Origin: Salvia splendens | Taxonomy: Eukaryota > Streptophyta > Magnoliopsida > Lamiales > Lamiaceae | NCBI RefSeq assembly: GCF_004379255.2 | Contig: NC_056051.1 | Coordinates: 22,593,038-22,657,037 of the forward strand | Direction: 5' to 3' | Length of the DNA stretch: 64,000 nt | Program-made: the position numbers and the translations under genes | Notes under the pieces: generated by a model | Told to the model about the DNA's origin: nothing | Database searches by the model: none | The model's input: the letters and a program-made list of their open reading frames with translations, nothing else | In this document: piece by piece, positions 50,315 through 59,085 of the stretch | Layout of the letters: each line of letters opens with the position of its first letter | Numbering within the stretch: the first letter of the stretch is position 1

Positions 50315-52348
50315 CTAGTTCGGCGAGCTGGTTACTGAATGTACCTCAGCTTCATCAATGCTTCGGTGCAGTAATTCCTCCACCTTTGAGCTCGGATATG
50401 AGGCCAACTTACTTAAAGTATCTGCTCGGCTGTTTTCCGCTCTGGGAATGCGGATTATCCGAAAATAAGAGAAACTTCGGCTAATGCTTTGCGCTTTGTC
50501 CAAGTATTTTTTCATCCTCTCATCTCGGGCTTCACTTGTACCCAGCATGTGATTCACTATGACTTGTGAATCACAATGGATTTTGAGAGATTTGACAAAT
50601 AGACTTTGCGCTAAGTGAAGTCCGGCAAGGAGGGCTTCGTATTCGGCTTCGTTATTAGTAGTTGGGAATAAGAACCGAAGTGAATAAGTTACCTCGTGTC
50701 CGTCGGGAGCGATAAGTAGAATACCAGCTCCACTTCCCGTCTTATTCGAAGCTCCATCTACGAATCCACTCCAGCAGTCCGGCGGTTCTACTTCGGATTC
50801 TTGGGGCTGTGTTAGTTCGTCATTGGCAGGATTTTTCTGTTCGGCAATAACAGGGATTGCTTGATCGAACTTTGCCTCTGCAAGAAAATCTGCCAAGGCT
50901 TGTCCCTTGATGGCTTTCCGAGGTAGATATTCTATTGAGTGTTCTCCCAACTCTATGGCCCATTTGGCGATTCTGCCTGATGCTTCTGGCTTGGTCAAAA
51001 CTTGCCGAAGTGGCAGATCGGTTAAGACGCATACCTTGTGAGCATAGAAGTATGGCCGCAGTCTCCTTGCTGCATTTACTAATGCCAGAGCAATTTTTTC
51101 CAGAGGTTGATACCTTGTTTCTGGACCTCTTAATGCTCGGCTTGTAAAGTAGATGGGAAGCTGCTTTAGGCCTTCTTCTCGTACAAGCACCGCGCTAATG
51201 GTTTGATCTGATGCCGCTAAGTATAAGAATATCACTTCGGCCTCTGTTGGAGCAGAGAGAATTGGAAGCTTGGCTAAATAACTTTTGAGCTCGTCAAAAG
51301 CCTTTTTCTGCTCGGCTCCCCACTCAAACTTTGGTGCCTTTTTCAACACTTTGAAGAATGGTAGTTGCTTTTCGGCTGCTTGGGAAAGGAATCTATTCAG
51401 TGCGGCTAGACATCCAGTTAGTCTTTGCACATCATGTATGGACTTCGGCATCGCCATGTTCTGAACAATTTGAACTTTTGAGGGATTTGCCTTGAGTCCG
51501 TCCCTTGAAACCCAACAACCCAGAAACTTTCCCGAATCTACCAAAAAGGTACATTTTTGGGGATTGAGTTTGAGGTTGGCTTTTTTGAGCACGTCGAGGG
51601 TGGATTTGAGGTTGTCTTCGTACTCCGAAGTGCTTCTGCTTTTGACGACTATGTCGTCAACATACACTTCAACCTCTTTTCCGATCAAATGCCGAAAGAG
51701 CTTATCTACCATCCTTTGATATGTGGCTCCGGCATTCTTTAAACCGAATGGCATCTTTTTATAAGCAAAGATGCCGAAGTCAGTAATGAAAGCCGTTTTT
51801 GAAGCATCATTCTCATCCATTAAAACTTGGTGGTAGCCTTTGTATAAATCAAGAAAACAGAAAATTTCGAAGCCGATCAAAGCTTCTACTTTTTTATCTA
51901 TGTTCGGAAGGGGATAGCAATCTTTAGGACAGTGCTTGTTTAGATCGGTAAAATCTATGCACATCCGCCATCCTCCTTCTTTTTTCTTGATCATCACAGG
52001 ATTGGCCACCCAAGAAGGATATTTCACCTCGAATAATACATCCGCTTTCAGTAATTGGCGGACTTCGTCATGGATGACTTGATTTCTTTCTGCCGCAAAG
52101 AGTCTTTGCTTCTGTTTTATAGGCCGGACTGAAGGATCAATATTTAACCGATGAGTGATTACCTCAGGGGGCACTCCGGTCATGTCCAACGGAGACCATG
52201 CAAAGACATCTTTGTACTCCTTGAGGAGCTGGATGGTCTTTTCCCGGAGTAGGGGCGTTCCCGCGAAACCGATCTTGACCGTTCTGGATGGATCATCTTC
52301 GTATAACTGAACGGTCATTGAGTTCGACTCTGGTGTGACTTCGGTCAT
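50315..52348 (-). CDS. Tat reverse transcriptase - RNase H - second RNase H segment
   Basis: 677 codons. The frame is open from the gag amber onward; the first Met is at 52348. RT blocks: 'KKKEGGWRMCIDFTDLNKHC', 'FLDLYKGYHQVLM', 'AFITDFGIFAYKKMPFGLKN' and the catalytic YVDDIVVKS. The first RNase H follows ('PIYFTSRALRGPETRYQPLE', 'LTDLPLRQVL'). A second, archaeal-type RNase H follows with its acidic residues in 'SGFVDGASNKTGSGAGILL', 'TTNNEAEYEALLAGL', 'KIHCDSQVIVN' and 'ENSRADTLSKLAS'. The second RNase H is diagnostic of the Tat lineage. It ends at TAG 50317-50315. All key residues are present, so the enzyme looks functional. Confidence 0.94.
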   Translation of the reverse strand: MTEVTPESNSMTVQLYEDDPSRTVKIGFAGTPLLREKTIQLLKEYKDVFAWSPLDMTGVPPEVITHRLNIDPSVRPIKQKQRLFAAERNQVIHDEVRQLLKADVLFEVKYPSWVANPVMIKKKEGGWRMCIDFTDLNKHCPKDCYPLPNIDKKVEALIGFEIFCFLDLYKGYHQVLMDENDASKTAFITDFGIFAYKKMPFGLKNAGATYQRMVDKLFRHLIGKEVEVYVDDIVVKSRSTSEYEDNLKSTLDVLKKANLKLNPQKCTFLVDSGKFLGCWVSRDGLKANPSKVQIVQNMAMPKSIHDVQRLTGCLAALNRFLSQAAEKQLPFFKVLKKAPKFEWGAEQKKAFDELKSYLAKLPILSAPTEAEVIFLYLAASDQTISAVLVREEGLKQLPIYFTSRALRGPETRYQPLEKIALALVNAARRLRPYFYAHKVCVLTDLPLRQVLTKPEASGRIAKWAIELGEHSIEYLPRKAIKGQALADFLAEAKFDQAIPVIAEQKNPANDELTQPQESEVEPPDCWSGFVDGASNKTGSGAGILLIAPDGHEVTYSLRFLFPTTNNEAEYEALLAGLHLAQSLFVKSLKIHCDSQVIVNHMLGTSEARDERMKKYLDKAQSISRSFSYFRIIRIPRAENSRADTLSKLASYPSSKVEELLHRSIDEAEVHSVTSSPN

Positions 52349-52381
52349 TTCGCTTGCCTCTGACTCCGGCTGCTGTGATTG

Positions 52382-52384
52382 CTA
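52382..52384 (-). promoter_or_regulatory. Amber codon between gag-PR and RT, possible readthrough site
   Basis: TAG followed by CAA TCA fits the CAR-YYA context known from tobamovirus-type leaky stops. The frame before and after is the same, with 11 codons between the amber and the next Met. Proposed, not shown, to make gag-pol by readthrough. Confidence 0.5.
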
Positions 52385-54493
52385 TGCTTGATGATGCCGA
52401 TCTGATTGCTCGGCACTTTTAAGCGCAATCTGCAGACACTCTTTTGCTCTCTTTTGATCACCTCGGATGACCGCTATCCCACCTTTAGTGGGAATCTTGA
52501 TGGTGAGGTGATAAGTAGAGCAAACGGCCCGAACTGTGTTGAGCCAGTCTCTTCCCAAGATGATGTTGTACGGGGACCGAGCTTTTACCACAAAGAACTC
52601 GATCATCGTACTGGAGCTTGTAGGCGCTTTTCCCACCGTGATCGGAAGGCTGATAATACCTTCAGGGCGGGTGTCCTCCTGGGCGAAACTTTTCAGAGGA
52701 AGTGGAGCCGGACTGAGCCGAGCTGGATCCACTTCTAGTTTATCGAAACATTCTTTAAAAAGAATGCTGACTGACGCTCCGGTATCCACAAACACTCTGT
52801 GGATCAGTTTGTTTGCCACTCCGGCTTGGATGACAATAGCGTCTTGATGAGGAGAGATGGCCGGGACGGGATCTGCATCTGAAAATGTAATCACTTCGTC
52901 CTGCTTCAGCCTTTTATGCGTTGGCTCCTCTCGATTGAAGCCTCTGCGCTCTGACTTCAGGGACGATTTAGTCTTCCCGGCAGGGAGAGCATCAATAGTC
53001 AGGATTACTCCATCATATTGCAGCTCGTCATCGTCTTCGGGGTCCTGTTGCTTTTTCAGATCCTGAGGAGCGCAGTTTGCACCTCTCTGCTTTTTGTTCT
53101 TTTTCGGCTGCTTGCTTTGGTATTTTTTTAACGTCCCTGCTTTCACAAGAGCGTCAATACCTGCAGCCAAATGTCGGCACTCCTCGGTATCGTGACCGTG
53201 GTCTTGATGGAAGGAGCAATATTGATCCTGAGGTCGACGCGCGGCCGATTTCGTCATCCGCTTTGGTTTTTCGAACATATCGGAATGCAGTTCGAAAATT
53301 TCCGCTCTCGACTTGTTCAATGGTACGAACTGGGCGGGCGGCTTCTCGGGATTGAGACGTGGCCCCAATCGGTCTTGCACCGGAGTCCTTTGAATCCTTT
53401 CAAAAGGAGTTCGGCGAGGATGTCCCTGATCGCCAAAAGGAGTTCGGCGAGGATGTCCCTGATCGCTATGATCGGGCTTCCTCCTGTCTCCTCGGGATGA
53501 GCTGTCTAAAGACCGTTTGCGACGGTCTGCCTCATCGGCACGGGAGAATTGGTCCGCAATGTCCCACATCTCTTGAGCTGTTTGCGGACTGCATTCCACG
53601 AGCTTTCTGTAGAGAGCTCCGGGCAGGATTCCATTTTGGAATGCCGAAATGACAAGTAGATCATTGAGATCGTCTACTTGTAGGCATTCCTTGTGGAATC
53701 TCGTCATAAAGTCGCTGATCTTTTCGTCGCGACCTTGACGTATAGAAAGCAGCTGAGCCGAAGTGATTCGGGCTTCCGCTTTCTGAAAGAACCTCCTGTG
53801 GAAAGCATCCATTAGATCTCGGTAAGATCTAATGCTGCCTTGGGGGAGGCTATCGAACCACCTTCTTGCGTTCCCGATAAGCAGCTCGGGAAACAGCTTG
53901 CACATATGGACCTCATTGAGACCCTGGTTCGCCATGTTATACTGATAGCGTCCCAGGAAGTCATGAGGATTCTCTAACCCGTCATAAGTCATCGACGGAG
54001 TTCGGTAGTTCTGTGGCAAGGGAGTTTGGGTGATATCGTCCGAGAACGGAGTCTTCAATGCTCCGTACATGGCGAACCCGACATCTCTTCGGTATGGAGG
54101 AGATGGAGTTCTCCTGTGATTCCGGTACCGAGGAGGAACAGGAACATGTCGGGGTTGAGGATTCTTCTTCCTGGAAGACACGGCACTACTGCGGTAGTGA
54201 CTTTCATGTCTGGATGAGGAGGGAGAATCCACCGTTTTCGTCTCCGGCTTTTGGCCCTTTTGCAGGAAAATTAAGAACTCTTCCTGCTTCTCGGCCAAAA
54301 ACAACTTGACAGCCTCGTTCAAATCGGGCTGCTGGGAAGACTCGGTGCGATGAGTCTTTGAGCGGCTTGTTCCTTCTCCGTGAGAACTGGAAGTAGATTT
54401 CTCCTGAGGCTGTTTTCCACACCTGCGGGCTGGACTAGCTTCCTCAGGGTTATCACGAACGGTATTATGGGTGTTATGTGATCTGGTATGCAT
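52382..54493 (-). CDS. gag: Tat gag-protease polyprotein segment
   Basis: 703 codons from ATG 54493. A polar N-terminus is followed by a retrotransposon gag domain ('FLGRYQYNMANQGLNEVHMC', 'ARRWFDSLPQGSIRSYRDLM', 'FHRRFFQKAEARITSAQLLS'). Next is a duplicated 'DQGHPRRTPF' repeat, then a single zinc-knuckle-like motif (QYCSFHQDHGHDTEECRHL) and the aspartic protease with VDTGASVSILF and 'NIILGRDWLNTVRAVCSTYH'. It ends at TAG 52384-52382, whose downstream context is CAA TCA, and the frame continues into RT. The ATG directly follows a 21-base A run on this strand. Confidence 0.93.
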   Translation of the reverse strand: MHTRSHNTHNTVRDNPEEASPARRCGKQPQEKSTSSSHGEGTSRSKTHRTESSQQPDLNEAVKLFLAEKQEEFLIFLQKGQKPETKTVDSPSSSRHESHYRSSAVSSRKKNPQPRHVPVPPRYRNHRRTPSPPYRRDVGFAMYGALKTPFSDDITQTPLPQNYRTPSMTYDGLENPHDFLGRYQYNMANQGLNEVHMCKLFPELLIGNARRWFDSLPQGSIRSYRDLMDAFHRRFFQKAEARITSAQLLSIRQGRDEKISDFMTRFHKECLQVDDLNDLLVISAFQNGILPGALYRKLVECSPQTAQEMWDIADQFSRADEADRRKRSLDSSSRGDRRKPDHSDQGHPRRTPFGDQGHPRRTPFERIQRTPVQDRLGPRLNPEKPPAQFVPLNKSRAEIFELHSDMFEKPKRMTKSAARRPQDQYCSFHQDHGHDTEECRHLAAGIDALVKAGTLKKYQSKQPKKNKKQRGANCAPQDLKKQQDPEDDDELQYDGVILTIDALPAGKTKSSLKSERRGFNREEPTHKRLKQDEVITFSDADPVPAISPHQDAIVIQAGVANKLIHRVFVDTGASVSILFKECFDKLEVDPARLSPAPLPLKSFAQEDTRPEGIISLPITVGKAPTSSSTMIEFFVVKARSPYNIILGRDWLNTVRAVCSTYHLTIKIPTKGGIAVIRGDQKRAKECLQIALKSAEQSDRHHQA

Positions 54494-54514
54494 TTTTTTT
54501 TTTTTTTTTTTTTT
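54494..54514 (-). promoter_or_regulatory. Poly(A) leader abutting the gag start codon
   Basis: The minus strand has 21 consecutive A immediately before ATG (54493), preceded by a C/A-rich stretch. No other run of this kind lies in the leader. Confidence 0.8.
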
Positions 54515-54565
54515 GGGGTGGAAAAAGGGTCAAAAATTCGCTTTATCACAAATTTGGTTCTCTGT

Positions 54566-54583
54566 TTCCCACAGACGGCGCCA
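54566..54583 (-). promoter_or_regulatory. Primer-binding site of the Tat element
   Basis: TGGCGCCGTCTGTGGGAA on the minus strand is a common Ty3/gypsy primer-site form. It lies 20 bases inside the 5' LTR, further than the usual few bases, so the exact primer tRNA is uncertain. Confidence 0.6.
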
Positions 54584-54603
54584 GTGATGGTTAGGCGAAT
54601 TTT

Positions 54604-55316
54604 TGATGGTAACAAATGCGGGTGAAAAATATAGATCACGACACAAGGAATTACGTGGTTCGATTTACTGAGGTAAATCTACGTCCACGGGAAGAAAGGA
54701 GGGCAAGATTGTATTGCTTGATCTGGTTTACAGCTTACAAATACAGACTTGCTATATGATATTTGATGTCTAGAGCCCTTCCTCTATCTGATCTAAGTTC
54801 TATTTATACATTGAACTAAGATCGTGGCTTGCATCACCACTAACTAGGTCGTGGCTTGCATCACCACTAACTAGGTAGTGGATGTCGTGGAGGTCATGAG
54901 ATCCTGCATGGGTCCACTATCTCTTTGTTTGGTCCGCTATCCTGCATGAGACCATGCATGAGTTGACACCACTAAATAGATCGTGTAGTGGAGGTCGTGG
55001 AGGTTCTGCATGAGTCCACTATCTCCCAGTTCGGTCGAATACTGAGACCGAACTTCTGAACTATTGCCGAGCAGCTTTTGCCGATCTGAGAGTAGAGCTT
55101 GATTGGTCGGCTTTTACCGAGCTGTAGGCTGGGGCCGAACTCTTTGGTAATGCCGAACTGATTGGTTGGCTTTTACCGAGCTGTAGGCTGGGGCCGAACT
55201 CTTTGGTAATGCGGCTGGGGCCGAACTCTTTGGTAATGCCGAACTGATACTCTTCCTTGGGCTTTGGGCTGATGGGCCGTCACTGCTATTGGGCTTGTTT
55301 AGTACGTACCCCATCA
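54604..55316 (-). repeat. 5' LTR of the Tat element
   Basis: Same length as the 3' LTR and almost identical. Differences seen: 'cttcctct' here versus 'cttcatct', and 'gaccatgca' versus 'gaccctgca'. The TATA box is at about 54800-54808 (minus strand). Confidence 0.95.
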
Positions 55317-55403
55317 GTTTCATTGTTCCAAAACACACACAGATATAACTATAAAAACACAAGGCACAAAAATCAATAAATCATCGTTAACCATTAAACT
55401 CGA

Positions 55404-56747
55404 CTACAAACAATCACTAATAAACTTATGCAAAGCAAGCACGGACGATCCGTTCTCGCCCAACGCCGCGGCCGCGGAGGTTTTCATCTCTGCGACCCGG
55501 CGGCGTATTTCCCTCCCCGTGTTCGAATCCATCAGCTCCCTAACCCGCCTCTCCAGCTCGTCCGCGGTGACGAACCCGCCCTCAGCCGCATCCAGCGGCA
55601 GCGCCGCCTTCATCTCCTCCACCAGAAACACCTTACTCATCCTCTGCTCCGCGTAGAGCGGCCACGCGATCATCGCCACCCCGCTCGCCACTGCCTCCAT
55701 CACCGAGCTCCTCCCGCAGTGGGTCACGAAGCCGGCCACGGCTTCGTGACCCAACACCTCCAGCTGCGGGGCCCACGACCTTACTACAAACCCCCTGTCT
55801 TTAGTCCTCTCCAGAAACCCCTCCGGCAGAATCTCCTCCAGATTCGGATCTCCCCCGCCCTTCCCCGGGGGATTCCGCACCGACCAGAGGAATCTATGGC
55901 CGCTTCTCTCCAGCGCCACCGCCGTCTCTTTCAACTGCTCGGCGGAGTGCAAACCCCTCCTCCCGAAGCAGAGGAAGACGACGGTTTTTCTCGGCTGCGC
56001 ATCGAGCCAGCGCAGGCAATCATGATCTACAGCTGGATTGAGTTTCGGAATCTGCGGGCCGACTAAGTAAAGCGGCGGAGTTACTCCGCCGGGGACGCAG
56101 AGGCCGTTTTCTATGGCTTGTTTAGGTCTGAGTTCGATACCGTCAAATCCATTAGTAAGGATTCCACAAGACTTCCTCATGTTCTTCGCAGTTTCCAGGA
56201 CATGCTTATACACATTACTCCCTCGGAAAAACATTATCTGTGGCATATCTGATGAGAGGATACCCGGAATTCCGGGGAAGTAAAGGTATTCGTTCATATC
56301 TCCGATGTCGGCATCGACGGTCTCAATCCAGGTAGGGAAGTTCAGAAACACTGCCACCCCGTGTGTACCGGTGGTGTCGTAGAAGTAAGTGGGAATGCCG
56401 AGGGCGGCCGAGACTTGGCACGCGGCGTTGCAGAAGAAGTCGAGGACCAGAGCCGCGATTCGTGATTTTTGGGAGATTTCTTCGAGGGCGGCGCGGAGGT
56501 TGGGGTTGTGGAGGCGGGGGATTTCGAAGAAGGCCTCGACGTGGTTTTTGATTGGTGTTTGGGGCGGCGGGAGGTCGGGGAGGCGGCGGTATGTGACGGA
56601 GGGAGGGGTGGAGGCGGCGGCGGAGGAGTCAGCGGTGCTGATTATTGTGATGGGGAGGGTGGGGTAGTGTGTGGAGATGAAGGTGGCTAGCGCTACCGTC
56701 GGGCTCAAATGTTCCGCCGCAGAGTAGAGAATTATGGTTTTTTCCAT
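55404..56747 (-). CDS. UGT88D-like flavonoid 7-O-glucuronosyltransferase
   Basis: 447 aa, intronless, close to the usual 450-460 of UGT88 enzymes. The N-terminal acceptor domain begins MEKTIILYSAAEHLSPTVAL, with the catalytic His in 'AAEHLSP' (residue 13), and the following 'LDFFCNAACQVSAALGIPTY' block is typical of the family. The C-terminal PSPG box starts 'WAPQLEVLGHEAVAGFVTHC' and continues GRSS...AWPLYAEQ. Position 22 of the box is Arg instead of Trp. In Lamiales UGT88D enzymes this Arg recognises the carboxylate of UDP-glucuronic acid, so the likely reaction is transfer of glucuronic acid to the 7-OH of flavones in the cytosol. The acceptor remains inferred. A TATA box lies at 56783-56790. 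The paralogue at 40102-41457 is broken. Confidence 0.9.
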   Translation of the reverse strand: MEKTIILYSAAEHLSPTVALATFISTHYPTLPITIISTADSSAAASTPPSVTYRRLPDLPPPQTPIKNHVEAFFEIPRLHNPNLRAALEEISQKSRIAALVLDFFCNAACQVSAALGIPTYFYDTTGTHGVAVFLNFPTWIETVDADIGDMNEYLYFPGIPGILSSDMPQIMFFRGSNVYKHVLETAKNMRKSCGILTNGFDGIELRPKQAIENGLCVPGGVTPPLYLVGPQIPKLNPAVDHDCLRWLDAQPRKTVVFLCFGRRGLHSAEQLKETAVALERSGHRFLWSVRNPPGKGGGDPNLEEILPEGFLERTKDRGFVVRSWAPQLEVLGHEAVAGFVTHCGRSSVMEAVASGVAMIAWPLYAEQRMSKVFLVEEMKAALPLDAAEGGFVTADELERRVRELMDSNTGREIRRRVAEMKTSAAAALGENGSSVLALHKFISDCL

Positions 56748-56782
56748 TTTTGATGCATTATGAAGTAGGTACTACAATTCAC

Positions 56783-56797
56783 TTATTATAGAGCATG
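56783..56797 (-). promoter_or_regulatory. TATA box of the intact UGT88D-like gene
   Basis: On the minus strand GCTCTATAATAAGTG lies about 40 bp upstream of the ATG, collinear with the TATA box of the pseudogene. The adjacent G-box of the pseudogene (CACGTG) is CATGTA-like here. Confidence 0.6.
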
Positions 56798-57579
56798 TAA
56801 TATACTTCAAACAATAAATATACTTCCAACTGTCTAGTTACATCTAGCTACAGTAGAGCACTCCCACCATACATTCTACCCACCACATTAATACTTCCAA
56901 AGAGAAAATACGTGGAAGAGTCGTGCCCTTAGGTTTACAAATTTCAAATTCATGTTATTCTCTTTCTTTACTCGATCCATATTTTTGCAATTAAGGAAAT
57001 ATTAAAGGTTTAGGGTAAAAACTCATAAATCATTTCCGGAAGAAAAACTTGGATAGATATCCGTCCCAAATATCTGAAAATAAAAATTATAATAAGTGTA
57101 AGAGAATTGAAATTAATTTGGAAATTTTCGAAGGATAAATTGAAATCTAATGATCTCTTTTGAACTTTTAAAGTTAGAGGAGTACGGGGATTTTGGAGAA
57201 ATTAATATCGTGTGTGTGTTTTTAAAGGTAAAATTTGACCGTGAATAAATATCTATTATCCCTTAAATAATTAGAAATGAATTAAAATTATATACTACTA
57301 GCTAGGTTGTATGGATCGTTTTGATCATAGTTGGTGTTCAATTTATATTGACTTGGGCTAAGAAAGTTAATTGTAAATCCCATCCTTTATTAGTAATTTA
57401 TAATGTGATGTACGTAACTGATATTGTAGAATGTTATGATTATGATATATGAGAGTTGAGACCACAGGAATAGGATACGTATCTTCACCCTAAATTTGAT
57501 TTATATAAAAAATAAATGTGAATTGTGCTAGTCAACGAGTAAGTCTTCTTAAAAACAAAAATCAGCATTTTATACGAGG
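56798..57579. other. UGT promoter and intergenic sequence
   Basis: AT-rich without an ORF or transposon ends that I can define. Confidence 0.4.
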
Positions 57580-58535
57580 TAGGCATACACAAACCGAACC
57601 GGACTGCCGGTTCACAAACCGGAACAGGAACCGGCGCCGGCGGTTCGAACCAAATGGCGGTTCGGCGGTTCAGGCGGGCTGGTTCAGGTTCAAAAAAAGC
57701 GTGAACCGTAACCGGCGGTTCAGCGGTTCCAACGGTAGGATTCCGGCTAGGGCGGAGGTTTTCAGGCTAGATGTGCAGAAAAACCGACGGTTTACGTCAG
57801 AAACTGGCGGTTTTCAGACGTAAACCGCCGGTTTCCGACGGTTCCGGACCTTTTTCAGGTGGCAGCGTATAGGTGGCAGTGTATATGCCTGAAAACCGGT
57901 CAGAAACCGGCGATTTCCGTCAGCAACCGTGGACTGAACCGTCGGTTCAGGCTGTAAACCGGCCGAAATTTGAAATTTGAAATTTGAATTTTTTTTTATT
58001 TCCTCCAATTTTACTCCTATAAATACCTCACTTCCCCCATCATTTTTACTCACCCCATTCTTGTGTTAAGAAGGATTTTCTTCTCAATCTCAATTTCTAT
58101 ATTCTCTATCCTCATTCTCTCTAATTGCTCAAGTTGTTTACTACTATATTTGTTGTTGTGTTCGTAATTTACCATTTATTCAATACTCCATATTTCATAC
58201 TACTTTCATTTTGTATTATGTCTTCTTCTCGTGGTGGACCGGGACGTGGTGATCGGGGCAACGGAATTCCCCAAGATCAAAGTAGTCGTCCCCAAAGATC
58301 AAAGCGACCTAGTCGTCGAGAAGTTATGGAAGAGGTTTCCCGAGTGGCGGCTGAACGCATGCAAGTAAGTTCTAAAAAATAAAATTATTTTTACAATTCA
58401 TAATTTCATAAGATTGAGTTTTTTAATTTTTTTTGTGTTCCTAATTAAAACTTCAACTTATATAATATTTATAGATAGAAGAAGATCATAGGACCGCCAT
58501 GCTACTCGCTTTTAAAAGTAGAAAAATAGAAGTCT
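57580..58535 (+). mobile_element. hAT transposon, 5' fragment (relative of 13032-16426)
   Basis: Starts TAGGCATACACAAACCG, followed by many AACCGGCGGTTC-like sub-terminal units (to about 57970). It then has the same promoter/leader phrase ('tttttactcaccccattctt') and the same first exon type as the full hAT. It breaks off within exon 2 at about 58535. No right end or target duplication was found. Confidence 0.8.
58218..58535 (+). pseudogene. hAT transposase, first exons only
   Basis: Exon 1 is MSSSRGGPGRGDRGN...SRREVMEEVSRVAAERMQ, ending at GTAAGT (58375). The intron ends TTTATAG at about 58473. Exon 2 starts IEEDHRTAMLLA and is lost after about 20 codons. Compared with the full copy, exon 1 is unbroken here. 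No zinc finger or catalytic region remains. Confidence 0.75.
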
Positions 58536-59085
58536 CGATATTCTTTAAGCTATTAAAACAATTTAAACAGTGTCTGGAGTTAAATTCATCCCAGTTTAAT
58601 AAAACGAGCCATAAAGCTCTTATTAAATTATTCCTTAAGAAAAGCTCCAACTATTTTAATTATCACTTTCACAACAAAATAAATAAAACACCAACTATTC
58701 AAATAGTTAACTCTTGGCTTGGAACATTAAAATAAATTTTAATGTACACACCATATTTACTATACAAGATTTTCTAGTATTTAAAATAAATACTTTTCTT
58801 GTAACTAGTTGAATTAATTTACTTGTCTTGTAATCAATTATTGCGATTATTTTTCTTATATCTTTATTTGAACAAACGCGATCATAAGATTATTTTTCTA
58901 ATAATGTATAAAACGATATTGATAATCCAAAATGACAATTGATAATCTAGGAATATAATTCCACTCAAATAATCCAATATGATATAAAAAACAATATCCA
59001 AATATAAAAAACTCAAATTCAACAATTGTAAATAAAAGCAAAAATAAACTTCTTCTGACTTGAACATGGTCATTTCAAAGAGCAC
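58536..59085. other. AT-rich sequence, probable copia remnant
   Basis: This lies on the downstream side of the copia gag, beyond the solo LTR. No conserved domain is readable on either strand. Confidence 0.35.

Larger units (their letters stand above)
44318..55316 (-). mobile_element. Complete Tat-lineage Ty3/gypsy retrotransposon (11.0 kb)
   Basis: Two 713-bp LTRs (44318-45030 and 54604-55316) differ at only about two positions. GTTTC target duplications flank them (44313-44317 and 55317-55321). The element reads on the minus strand: 5' LTR (right), PBS, gag-PR, RT-RNase H with a second RNase H, integrase, extra region, poly-G polypurine tract and 3' LTR (left). The double RNase H and an antisense ORF between integrase and 3' LTR are hallmarks of the Tat group. 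LTR near-identity means very recent insertion. It sits between the UGT88D pseudogene and the intact UGT88D, only about 90 bp beyond the latter's stop. Confidence 0.96.

Noticed and set aside
55428..56066. Plus-strand ORF opposite the UGT gene (also 40141-40779)
   Set aside because: Arg/His/Pro-rich antisense shadow of the GC-rich UGT coding sequence.
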